64,000 bases of DNA from an uncultured bacterium (GTDB lineage: Bacteria; Verrucomicrobiota; Lentisphaeria; Victivallales; UBA1829), in contig CADCMR010000002.1 of assembly GCA_902802585.1 (NCBI GenBank), positions 1 to 64,000 on the forward strand, given 5' to 3'. This document shows, piece after piece, positions 8,394 through 16,314 of the stretch (the first letter of the stretch is position 1; the number at the start of each line of letters is the position of its first letter). Below the pieces are notes generated by a model. The model ran no database searches, was not told the DNA's origin, and worked only from the letters and a program-made list of their open reading frames with translations. The position numbers and the translations under genes are program-made.

Positions 8394-9037
8394 GTGGTGG
8401 TATCTCCGTTTCTTTGAGGATAGAGTTTATGTTCTTTGATGTAGTTCAGCACGGGCTCCGGCAGCAGGTCCCGGCACGCGTCCGCGCCCTGTTCGGACAA
8501 GCGCCGCCGCACCGCGGTCGAGCTGAGGTCGAATTCCGGCGCGCCGGTCAGGATCGATGTTGACAGCTTTTCGAAAAGCTCCGGCGGCCAGACGGATTTC
8601 AGCAACTCCAAATCCGCCTCCGCGCCCGGTCTCGGATACGCCAGAAACCGGTTCTCGCGCACGAGGCGTTCCGCCTCGTACCACAGGTGCAGCTGGTTCA
8701 GCGAATCCGACCCGACCACCCAGACGAAATGCTCCGCCGGATACCGTTGTTTCAGGACGTCCAGCGTGTCGACCGTGTAGGACGGACCGGGGCGTTCCGC
8801 CTCGATCTCGCTCACGCTCATCCCCGGATGTCCGGCGACCGCCGCGCGGAGCATCGCCGCGCGGTCCGCGAACGGCGCGGGCGCAAGTCCGTCTTTATGG
8901 GGCGGATGCGGCGCGGGCAGGAAGACGATGCGGCTCACGCGACCGGTTTTCAGCAGGAAATCCGCAAGTCCGACGTGTCCGGCATGAACGGGATCGAACG
9001 TGCCGCCGAAGACGGCTGTCAGTTTTTCTTCAGGCAT
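8390..9037 (-). CDS. nadD: Nicotinate-nucleotide adenylyltransferase NadD
   Basis: The protein transfers AMP from ATP to nicotinate mononucleotide, giving deamido-NAD, the step before NAD synthase. It has the nucleotidyltransferase motif GGTFDPVHAGH (residues 11-21), with the T/HxGH-type ATP-binding His, and the C-terminal SSTAVRRRL motif at about residues 175-183. Its 215 residues are normal for NadD. The gene overlaps rsfS by four bases. The NAD-forming partner NadE is encoded about 9 kb away in this window. Confidence 0.93.
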   Translation of the reverse strand: MPEEKLTAVFGGTFDPVHAGHVGLADFLLKTGRVSRIVFLPAPHPPHKDGLAPAPFADRAAMLRAAVAGHPGMSVSEIEAERPGPSYTVDTLDVLKQRYPAEHFVWVVGSDSLNQLHLWYEAERLVRENRFLAYPRPGAEADLELLKSVWPPELFEKLSTSILTGAPEFDLSSTAVRRRLSEQGADACRDLLPEPVLNYIKEHKLYPQRNGDTTT

Positions 9038-9112
9038 TCGGGCTCTTGGATTCGGGGTTCTTTTTACGGAAATCTCTCATGCGCGCTTGCATTCAGGCAA
9101 ACCCGCGCGTAT

Positions 9113-9131
9113 TTTAAATGCACCATTTAAA
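9113..9131. repeat. Perfect 8-bp inverted repeat between nadD and cca
   Basis: TTTAAATG-CAC-CATTTAAA forms a symmetrical AT-rich site in the 138-nt gap between the divergent nadD and cca genes. It could be an operator or a melting site for divergent promoters. Only the symmetry is observed. Confidence 0.5.
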
Positions 9132-9175
9132 CATAGCAGGTTCCGCAAAAAAGACAAGCCGCAATCCGTTTTTTC

Positions 9176-10531
9176 ATGAAAATCTCTTCTTTCCCCGGAG
9201 ACATCCCGCAAACACCGCTCTTCGCCGCAGCCTCGAAAGCCGCCGCCGTGCTCCGCGCCGCCGGACACAAGGCGTATTTCGTGGGCGGAGCCGTCCGCGA
9301 CCTCCTGCTCGGACGCACCCCGGACGACGTCGACGTCACCACCTCCGCGCGCCCGGAGCAGATCCAGGCGCTGTTCGACAAGGCGATCCCCATCGGCGCG
9401 GCGTTCGGCATCATCACGGTCGTCGTCGACGGCATCCCCATCGAGGTCGCGACGTTCCGCGCGGAACGCGGCTACAGCGACGGACGCCGCCCCGACCATG
9501 TGGTCTATACGGACGACGAGGTCCTGGACGTGACCCGGCGCGACTTTACAATCAACGGTCTGCTGTTCGACCCGGCGGAACACACCGTGGTCGACTGCGT
9601 GGACGGGCTCGACGACCTTCGCGCCGGCGTCCTCCGCACCATCGGCGACCCCGTGGTTCGCTTCGGCGAGGACCATCTCCGGATCCTGCGCCTCGTCCGG
9701 TTCGCGGCGCGGCTCGGATTCGAGGTCGATCCCGCCTCGAAACAGGCAGCGGCCGACGCGGCGGAAAAGCTCCGTCTGATCGCCGCCGAACGCGTCCGCG
9801 CCGAACTCGAAAAGATCCTGCTCTGTCCGCACCCGGCGGAAGGCTTTGAAATGCTCGCCGAACTCGGCATCCTGCGGGTCGTCCTGCCGGAAGTCGACGC
9901 CATGCGCGGCGTGGAGCAGCCGAAGCAGTTCCACCCCGAAGGCGACGTCTTCGTCCACACCATGCTCCTGCTCCGCCACGCCGCCTGGCGCACCCCCGAC
10001 CTCATGTGGGCCGCCCTGCTCCACGACGTCGGAAAGCCCGGCACGCAGACGTTCAAGGACGGCGTGCCGCATTTCTACGGACACGAAGCGCGCGGCGCGG
10101 ACATGGCGGCGGACATCCTCGCGCGCCTGCGCTTCTCGTCGGCATCCATCGACGCGATCACCGCCGCCATCCGCAACCACATGCGGTTCGCGTCCGTCCA
10201 CGCCATGAAGAAATCCAAGTGGATGCGCATCATCGCCGATCCGAACTTCCCGCTCGAACTTGAGCTCCACCGCCTCGACTGCATCGCGTGCCACGGGATG
10301 CTCGAAAACTACGTCCTCATGCTCGACCGGATGCGCGAATACGCCATGCTCCCTGCCCCGAAAAAACCGTTCCTGAACGGCAACGACATCATCGCGCTCG
10401 GCGTCAAGCCCGGCGCGGTTTTCAGCCGCATCCTCCGCGAGGCGGAAGATCTCCGGCTGGAGGGCGAACTACAATCGCGCGAACAGTCGCTCGAATGGCT
10501 CCGCGCCCGCGTCGAACACCTCGACCTCTGA
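9176..10531 (+). CDS. cca: CCA tRNA nucleotidyltransferase / poly(A) polymerase family
   Basis: This 451-residue class II nucleotidyltransferase has the signature GGAVRDLLLG (about 38-46), followed by the metal-binding DVDV (about 51-54) and FTINGLLFDP further on. An HD phosphohydrolase motif, LLHDVGKPG, lies near residues 281-289. The combination of nucleotidyltransferase head, RNA-binding domain and HD domain is that of bacterial CCA-adding enzymes, which build or repair the 3' CCA of tRNA. A poly(A) polymerase role cannot be excluded from sequence alone. No Shine-Dalgarno-like motif is seen directly before the ATG. Confidence 0.88.
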   Translation: MKISSFPGDIPQTPLFAAASKAAAVLRAAGHKAYFVGGAVRDLLLGRTPDDVDVTTSARPEQIQALFDKAIPIGAAFGIITVVVDGIPIEVATFRAERGYSDGRRPDHVVYTDDEVLDVTRRDFTINGLLFDPAEHTVVDCVDGLDDLRAGVLRTIGDPVVRFGEDHLRILRLVRFAARLGFEVDPASKQAAADAAEKLRLIAAERVRAELEKILLCPHPAEGFEMLAELGILRVVLPEVDAMRGVEQPKQFHPEGDVFVHTMLLLRHAAWRTPDLMWAALLHDVGKPGTQTFKDGVPHFYGHEARGADMAADILARLRFSSASIDAITAAIRNHMRFASVHAMKKSKWMRIIADPNFPLELELHRLDCIACHGMLENYVLMLDRMREYAMLPAPKKPFLNGNDIIALGVKPGAVFSRILREAEDLRLEGELQSREQSLEWLRARVEHLDL

Positions 10532-10551
10532 CGCGGGCCATCCATAAGGAA

Positions 10552-10592
10552 ATCCCCTTCGGAGCAGCTCAGCCCGGAGGGGATCGTTTTTT
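10552..10592 (+). terminator. Rho-independent terminator of cca
   Basis: ATCCCCTTCGG (10552-10562) pairs with CCGGAGGGGAT (10574-10584) with one G-U pair, and is followed by CGTTTTTT. It lies in the 82-nt gap between the convergent cca and PL11 genes. Confidence 0.75.
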
Positions 10593-10613
10593 CAAAACAT
10601 CTTTTTTCCGTGC

Positions 10614-12539
10614 TCAGCGCACGTACACCCGGAGCATGGTCCCGCGGAACAGCACCCCGCGGTCGGGTTTCGCCGCCTTGAAGATGAGGTCGGGTCCAAA
10701 ATAGAATCCGGGCTGCGTCGGCTGGTTGTACGCCACGTTCTGCGTCGCAAGGCTGATGCGGTACACCGGGTCCTCCAGGAACGTGTGGAACCGGTACGCG
10801 GTCGGAATAGTCGACACATACAGGCGGAGATGGCTGTTGTCGTTCGTGCGCATGAGCACTTCCTCGCGCCAGTCGCCGAAGAGGTCGCCCTGGATGCACG
10901 GCGTGGACTTCGTGCCGTTATTGGACGAACACCCCTCGAAGCGCATCAACGGCTCGCACGTCCCCTGCGCGGCGTTGTACTTCGTGACCGTATTGCCGTC
11001 GAGCAGTTCGCGGCACAGGTCGCCGTCCCACCATACCGCCATGTTGATGGAGAGTCCGCGCGGATTGCCGCCCAGCGCCTCACCCTTCACGGTCTGCGGC
11101 GGGATGGAGGACGCCCACATCTCGACGCCGGGGTTGGTCGGGTCGATATCGGCCGCCATGCAGCGCCCGACATCGGTGTTGTGCCGGACCTGATGCAGGA
11201 TCTTCCCGGTGGCGGCGTCGCGGAACGTCGCGCCGTCGCGCTTGTTTTCGTGACAGCACCAAACCTGAAGGCCGGGCATATCCCAGGCGAACTGTGTCAG
11301 GTGCATGGCGTCGCCGTGCCCGAGCCCGGTCGTGTACAGCCCCTTGCCGTCATGGTCGATCGTGCAGGATCCGTACACGATCTCGTCCTTGCCGTCGCCG
11401 TCCACATCGCCCACGCGCAGGTTGTGGTTGCCCTGCCCCGCGTAGCCGCGGTTGTCCGGCTCGTTGGAATCGAACACCCAGCGTTTCCTGAGGTGCTGGC
11501 CGTCCCAGTCGTACGCCGCGAGATACGCCCGCGTGTAGTACCCGCGGCACATGATCACGCTCGGATGCTCGCCGTCCAGATACCCGACCGCCGCCAGGAA
11601 CCTGTCGCAACGGTTGCCGTAGTTGTCGCCCCAGTCGCGCATGTTGCCGCGCGGCACGTCGTACGGGATGGTTTCGAGCGCGGTCCCGGTCTTGCCGGAG
11701 AACACGGTTAAGAACTCTGGACCGGTCAGGATGCGCCCCGCCGGGGTGCGGTAGTCCGCGGACGCGTCGCCGATAACCTTGCCCGTGCCGTCGACCGTGC
11801 CGTCGGCGGTCTTGCAGACGACTTCCGCGATGCCGTCGCAGTCGAGGTCGTAGACCATGAACTGCGTGTAATGCGCCCCGGCGCGAATATTTTTTCCGAG
11901 GTCAATGCGCCACATTTTTTCAGGACGTCCAAGCTTGTAGCAGTCCAGATACACGTTTCCTGTGTAGCCGTCGTGCGCGTTGTCGTGCGCGTTCGAGGGA
12001 TCCCATTTCAGGATGATCTCGAACTCGCCGTCGCCGTCCACGTCGCCCACTGAAGCGTCGTTCGGCGAATACGTGTACGCCTCGCCGTTCGGCGCTTTGC
12101 CGTCCGCAGGCTTGTCCAGCGGGATGTCCACGTACCCGGCGGGGGCGTTCTCCGGCAGGGTGTACGACGCAGACGCCTCGTCCAGCTCCTTCCCCTCGGC
12201 GACCGGCTTCACCGTGTACACGCCGCCGCCCTTGTTCTTATCAACGAAATACGTCACCTCATTGACAGGGTATTCATTGAGCTTCTTCCCGTCGCGGTAG
12301 ACATTAAAAGAGGTCTGTCTGGCGTCCTTCGAAAGATAACGCCAGGTCACGAACACCTCGTCGGCGTTCATGCGGACCGCGATCACGCCGCGTCCGAACT
12401 TTTCGCGTTTGAGCTTCGTGAAATCGTACTTGGTCGGCGGTTCGATCACTTGCGGCTCTCGCTGGGCAAAAAGGGGCTGCGCGGGGACCGCCAGCGCGAT
12501 TGCCGTCGCGGCGGCAAACAAAAATCGGTGTAACATCAA
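10614..12539 (-). CDS. Secreted rhamnogalacturonan lyase, polysaccharide lyase family 11
   Basis: The 641-residue protein starts with a signal peptide (about 1-26, ending LFAQ). The rest matches PL11 enzymes such as Bacillus YesW/YesX: an N-terminal beta-domain with FGRGVIAVR and WRYLS, then an eight-bladed propeller carrying many calcium-loop repeats (DVDGDGEFEII, DLDCDGIAEVV, DVDGDGKDEIVYG). PL11 enzymes cut the alpha-1,4 rhamnose-galacturonate bond of rhamnogalacturonan I by beta-elimination. It lies 19 nt downstream of a second PL11 gene and probably shares its promoter. No carbohydrate-binding module is appended. Confidence 0.92.
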   Translation of the reverse strand: MMLHRFLFAAATAIALAVPAQPLFAQREPQVIEPPTKYDFTKLKREKFGRGVIAVRMNADEVFVTWRYLSKDARQTSFNVYRDGKKLNEYPVNEVTYFVDKNKGGGVYTVKPVAEGKELDEASASYTLPENAPAGYVDIPLDKPADGKAPNGEAYTYSPNDASVGDVDGDGEFEIILKWDPSNAHDNAHDGYTGNVYLDCYKLGRPEKMWRIDLGKNIRAGAHYTQFMVYDLDCDGIAEVVCKTADGTVDGTGKVIGDASADYRTPAGRILTGPEFLTVFSGKTGTALETIPYDVPRGNMRDWGDNYGNRCDRFLAAVGYLDGEHPSVIMCRGYYTRAYLAAYDWDGQHLRKRWVFDSNEPDNRGYAGQGNHNLRVGDVDGDGKDEIVYGSCTIDHDGKGLYTTGLGHGDAMHLTQFAWDMPGLQVWCCHENKRDGATFRDAATGKILHQVRHNTDVGRCMAADIDPTNPGVEMWASSIPPQTVKGEALGGNPRGLSINMAVWWDGDLCRELLDGNTVTKYNAAQGTCEPLMRFEGCSSNNGTKSTPCIQGDLFGDWREEVLMRTNDNSHLRLYVSTIPTAYRFHTFLEDPVYRISLATQNVAYNQPTQPGFYFGPDLIFKAAKPDRGVLFRGTMLRVYVR

Positions 12540-12558
12540 TCAGTCTCCTTCGGGTGGT

Positions 12559-14571
12559 TCATTTGGGGACAGGGGTGAGTTTCGGAAAATAGGTGCCGCG
12601 GAAGAACGCGCCGGACCCGAAGAGGTCGGGTCCGAAGTAGAATCCGGGCTGCGTCGGCTGGTTGTAGCAGATGTTCTCCAGCGCGAGGCTGATGCGGTAC
12701 ACTGGCTCCTCCAGGAACGTGTGGAAACGGTACGTGGTCGGGATGGTCGAAACGTACAGCCGGAGGTTGCGGTTGTCCGTGGTGCGCATCAGCACCTCCT
12801 CGCGCCAGTCGCCGAAGAGGTCGCCCTGGAGGCACGGCGTCGCCTTCGTGCCGTTGTTCGAGTCGCAGTTTTCGAACGTCATCATGGTGACGAACGCGCC
12901 GCTGTCGTAGTCGTACTTGGAGACGCGGTTCTTGTCAAGCAGTTCGCGGCACAGGTCGCCGTCCCACCACACCGCCATATTCACGGAGATCCCGCGCGGA
13001 TTCGCCGCCACGGTCTCGCCCTTCACGCTCTGCATGCCGATGCCGGACCACGCCCACATTTCCAGGCCGGGATTCACGGAATCCACGTCAGCCGCCATGC
13101 AGCGCCCGACGTCGTTGCTGTTCTTGATCTGGAAGATGATCTTGCCTGTTGCGGCGTCACGGAGCGTCACGCCGTCGCGCTTGTTCTCGTGGCAGCACCA
13201 CACCTGGAGCCCCGGCATATCCATCGCGAACTGCGTCATCTGCATGGCGTCGCCGTGTCCGAGCCCGGTCGTGTAGAGTCCGGTGCCGTCGTGGTCGATC
13301 GTGCACGATCCATACACGATCTCATCCTTTCCGTCGCCGTCCACGTCGCCCACGCGCAGATTATGGTTGCCCTGCCCCTCATAGCCTTTCCAGCGCGGGT
13401 CCTTCGCGGTGTCGAAATTCCACCGCATCTTCAGGTCCTTTCCGTCCCAGTCGTAGCACGCCAGCGCGGCACGGGTGTAATACCCCCGGCACATCACCAC
13501 GCTCGGGCGTCCGTCGTCGGAGAAGAACCCCATCGCGGCGAGGTAACGGTCGCTGCGGTTGGCGTAGTTGTCGCCCCACGTCATGCCGTCGCCGCGCGGC
13601 GGTTCGTAGTCGATTGTCTTCAACGCGGCACCGTCCTTGCAGGAGAATACGGTCAGGTATTCCGGCCCGCTCATGATGCGGCCGCGGTTGTGCGTCCCGG
13701 CAGGATTCGCCCCGGTCTTGCGGAAATCGACCTCAGGGAGCTGGACCATGTCGCTGCCTTTCTCGCGCCAGTCGGCGTTCGCGTCGCCGATGACCTTGCC
13801 CGTGCCGTCGACCGTGCCGTCGGCAGTCTTCATCACAATCTCTGAGATGCCGTCACCGTCGAGATCGTACACCACGAACTGGGTGTAATGTGCCCCGGCA
13901 CGGATGTTTTTGCCCATGTCGATGCGCCACAGCTTCGTGCCGTCGAGCTTGTAGCAGTCGAAATACACGTTGCCGGTATACCCGTCGTGCGCGTTGTCGT
14001 GCGCGTTCGAGGGATCCCATTTCAAAATGATCTCGAACTCGCCGTCGCCATCCGCGTCGCCCACGGACGCATCATTCGGCGAATACGTGTACGCCTCGCC
14101 GGACGGTGTCACGCCGTCGGCGGGCTTGTCGAGCACGATGTTGATGTAGCCTTCCGGCGCCTTGTCCGGCAGCGTGAAAGCCGCGCTCTTTTCGTCCTTC
14201 TCGCGTCCGTTCACGACCGGCTTCACGCTGTACGTGCCGCCGCCCTTGTGGGAATCAATAAAAAATGTGGTCAGGCCTACAGGCGCGGGGTTGATGCGTT
14301 GCCCGTCGCGGTACACATTGAACGCGACATCGGCGGGGTCGCTCGAGAGATACCGCCACGAGACGAACACTTCGTCCTTGTTCCGGCGGACCGCGATCAC
14401 GCCGCGTCCGAACTTTTCCGTTTTGAGCTTCGAGAAATCGTATTTTCCCTGCGACGCGGGCAGGATTACGGCGTCGGCCGGGATGGCGGAAGGCGTTTCG
14501 CGGGCGGAATCGCAGGAGACAAGCCCGGCGAACGGCAGGGCGGCGAGCAGAAGCAGTCGGTTCAGTTTCAT
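12559..14571 (-). CDS. Lipoprotein rhamnogalacturonan lyase, polysaccharide lyase family 11
   Basis: A 670-residue paralogue of its downstream neighbour, with the same domain order and calcium-loop repeats (DADGDGEFEII, DLDGDGISEIV). The N-terminus ends in the lipobox LVSC (Cys20), so it is probably lipid-anchored at the cell surface or outer membrane rather than released. It has an insertion relative to the neighbour near residues 280-300 (around QLPEVDFRKTGANPAGTHN). A strong promoter precedes it. Two PL11s with different destinations suggest surface capture combined with soluble depolymerisation, which is inference. Confidence 0.92.
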   Translation of the reverse strand: MKLNRLLLLAALPFAGLVSCDSARETPSAIPADAVILPASQGKYDFSKLKTEKFGRGVIAVRRNKDEVFVSWRYLSSDPADVAFNVYRDGQRINPAPVGLTTFFIDSHKGGGTYSVKPVVNGREKDEKSAAFTLPDKAPEGYINIVLDKPADGVTPSGEAYTYSPNDASVGDADGDGEFEIILKWDPSNAHDNAHDGYTGNVYFDCYKLDGTKLWRIDMGKNIRAGAHYTQFVVYDLDGDGISEIVMKTADGTVDGTGKVIGDANADWREKGSDMVQLPEVDFRKTGANPAGTHNRGRIMSGPEYLTVFSCKDGAALKTIDYEPPRGDGMTWGDNYANRSDRYLAAMGFFSDDGRPSVVMCRGYYTRAALACYDWDGKDLKMRWNFDTAKDPRWKGYEGQGNHNLRVGDVDGDGKDEIVYGSCTIDHDGTGLYTTGLGHGDAMQMTQFAMDMPGLQVWCCHENKRDGVTLRDAATGKIIFQIKNSNDVGRCMAADVDSVNPGLEMWAWSGIGMQSVKGETVAANPRGISVNMAVWWDGDLCRELLDKNRVSKYDYDSGAFVTMMTFENCDSNNGTKATPCLQGDLFGDWREEVLMRTTDNRNLRLYVSTIPTTYRFHTFLEEPVYRISLALENICYNQPTQPGFYFGPDLFGSGAFFRGTYFPKLTPVPK

Positions 14572-14625
14572 GGAAAAATCCCGTTTTCTGGCTGAAAAGA
14601 TACGCGTTACAATGCGGACGGGGCA

Positions 14626-14654
14626 AATATAGCATGGTTCCGGCGGATTGTCAA
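14626..14654 (-). promoter_or_regulatory. Promoter of the PL11 lyase pair
   Basis: Minus strand: TTGACA (14649-14654), 17-nt spacer, TATATT (14626-14631), about 55 nt before the ATG at 14571. A perfect -35 with the -10 form that recurs in this window. Confidence 0.75.
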
Positions 14655-14710
14655 GGTTTTTTTGGCGTTTTCTTTGCCTTTCCGGATTGATTTCCGCTGT
14701 TCCCGCTGTA

Positions 14711-14719
14711 TGTTATTAT
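14711..14719 (+). promoter_or_regulatory. Extended -10 promoter of the ABC ATPase gene
   Basis: TGTTATTAT fits TGn-TATAAT with one mismatch in the -10. It lies 26 nt before the ATG at 14745; a poorly spaced TTGATT is at 14687. Confidence 0.45.
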
Positions 14720-14744
14720 AGTGTTTTTATCCCGGAGACCAGCC

Positions 14745-15764
14745 ATGCCTTTGCTCGACGTAAAAAACCTTTCCGTTCAGTTCCGATCCGACGGCAAGCT
14801 CCTGCCCACCGTCACAGACGTCTCGTTCACGCTCGAACGCGGCGAAATGCTCGCGCTGGTCGGCGAAAGCGGCTGCGGAAAAAGCGTCACCTGCATGTCG
14901 CTCGCGCGTCTGCTCCCGGAACCCCCGGTCGTGCTTTCCGGCGAAGTCATGCTCGACCGCGGACCCGCGCTCGGCGGCGTAGCGGACGTGCTCCGGCTCA
15001 ATGACCGCGGTCTGCGCCAGGTGCGCGGCGGCTGCATCTCGTATATCTTCCAGGAACCGTCCGTGTCCCTCAACCCGGTCTTCCGCGTGGGCGACCAGAT
15101 CGCCGAGGCGGTCAGGCTCCACCGCAAGGACGTCTCCGACCCGTTCGCCGAGGCCGTGGAGCTGCTGCGGCAGGTCGGCATCCCCGATCCCGCCAACCGC
15201 GCGAAACAGTATCCGCACGAGATGTCCGGCGGGATGCAGCAGCGCGTGATGATCGCCATGGCGCTCGGATGCGCGCCGAGCATCCTCGTGGCGGACGAAC
15301 CCACCACGGCGCTGGACGTGACGATCCAGGCGCAGATCCTTGACCTGCTGCTCTCGCTCAAGAAGGACCGCGGCATGGCGGTGATCCTCGTCACGCACAA
15401 CCTCGGCATCGTCGCCGAACTCGCAGACCGCGTCGCCGTCATGTACGCCGGACGCATCATCGAGACCGCGCCCGTCGCCGAGCTGATTGCGCATCCTAAG
15501 CATCCGTACACATCCGCGCTCATCCGCGCCGTCCCCGTGCTCGGCGGCGAACATAACCGCCTGAACACCATCCGCGGCACGGTCCCCTCCCCCGACAAAT
15601 TCGGGCGCGGATGCCGTTTCTGCGACCGTTGCGAACACGCCGACACGCTCACGCCGGAACAGCGCCGCCGCTGCTTGGAGGAGCCGCCGGTCCTCCGCGA
15701 ACTCGTCCCGGGTCACGCCTGCGCCTGCCATTATCCACCCTGCATGACGGGGAAGGAGGCGTGA
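14745..15764 (+). CDS. Oligopeptide/dipeptide-type ABC transporter ATP-binding protein (OppD/DppD-like), orphan
   Basis: I place the start at 14745 (MPLLDVKNLS), preceded by GGAGA; the ATG at 14721 has no such site. The 339 residues show Walker A GESGCGKS (40-47), the ABC signature MSGGMQQR (about 160-167), Walker B ILVADEPT (about 181-188) and the H-loop VTHNLG. The C-terminal Cys-rich oligopeptide-ABC extension (CRFCDRC) is typical of OppD/DppD and is often linked to an iron-sulfur cluster. No OppF, permease or binding protein is encoded nearby; the next genes are a small membrane protein and mutL. It must pair with subunits encoded elsewhere. Confidence 0.88.
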   Translation: MPLLDVKNLSVQFRSDGKLLPTVTDVSFTLERGEMLALVGESGCGKSVTCMSLARLLPEPPVVLSGEVMLDRGPALGGVADVLRLNDRGLRQVRGGCISYIFQEPSVSLNPVFRVGDQIAEAVRLHRKDVSDPFAEAVELLRQVGIPDPANRAKQYPHEMSGGMQQRVMIAMALGCAPSILVADEPTTALDVTIQAQILDLLLSLKKDRGMAVILVTHNLGIVAELADRVAVMYAGRIIETAPVAELIAHPKHPYTSALIRAVPVLGGEHNRLNTIRGTVPSPDKFGRGCRFCDRCEHADTLTPEQRRRCLEEPPVLRELVPGHACACHYPPCMTGKEA

Positions 15765-15765
15765 C

Positions 15766-16314
15766 GTGCCCTCCGCAACCGTTCCGGCAGCGACCGCGAA
15801 GACAGACAGCCCCGCCGGCGACATGTCCCCGTTCATCATCTTCATGGCGTTCGTGATCCTCACGACCGTCATCATCATGTCCATCTACAGGATGAACGCC
15901 GAGGAAGACGCGGTCATCGACCCGGGCAATTCCGGCTTCACGATCGCGCTGGACGCCCGCGAACCGGTCGTATTCTCCGACGATTTCCTGTTCCCCGGAT
16001 TCTACCCCATCACGCGCGAGGCGGCGCAGTCGTCGCGTCCGAGCATCCAGCGGAACGTCGTCGAGGCGCGCCGCCTGATGACCGACGGCGAATATGAGCG
16101 CGCCGAGGACATGCTCCGCACGCTGCTCCTCTTCTATCCCGACGACATCGAGAGTGTCTATCTGCTGTCCGGCATTCTCCGCGCCTCCGGGCGCAACGAC
16201 GAGGCGGACTACTACGACGAACGCATGTCCTTCCTGCTTCCCTCGCCCATGCCCGACGCCATCCCGGTCGGCGCGGCAAATGCGCCCGAACCGGAGAAAC
16301 GGACCGCGCCATGA
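15766..16314 (+). CDS. Small membrane protein with TPR-like tail
   Basis: A GTG start at 15766 sits one base after the previous stop, with GGAGGCGTGAC as ribosome-binding context. The 182 residues have one membrane helix near 22-42 (PFIIFMAFVILTTVIIMSIY) and a helical region with one TPR-like pair (RRLMTDGEYERAEDMLRTLL, then DDIESVYLLSGILRASGRN). Its last codons overlap mutL by ATGA. I do not recognise a family. The tight spacing implies co-transcription with the ABC ATPase and mutL, but no functional link is evident. Confidence 0.65.
   Translation: MPSATVPAATAKTDSPAGDMSPFIIFMAFVILTTVIIMSIYRMNAEEDAVIDPGNSGFTIALDAREPVVFSDDFLFPGFYPITREAAQSSRPSIQRNVVEARRLMTDGEYERAEDMLRTLLLFYPDDIESVYLLSGILRASGRNDEADYYDERMSFLLPSPMPDAIPVGAANAPEPEKRTAP

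Noticed and set aside
14572-14744. Riboswitch upstream of the PL11 or ABC genes
   Set aside because: The gap is short, AT-rich and filled by divergent promoters; I see no conserved aptamer fold.
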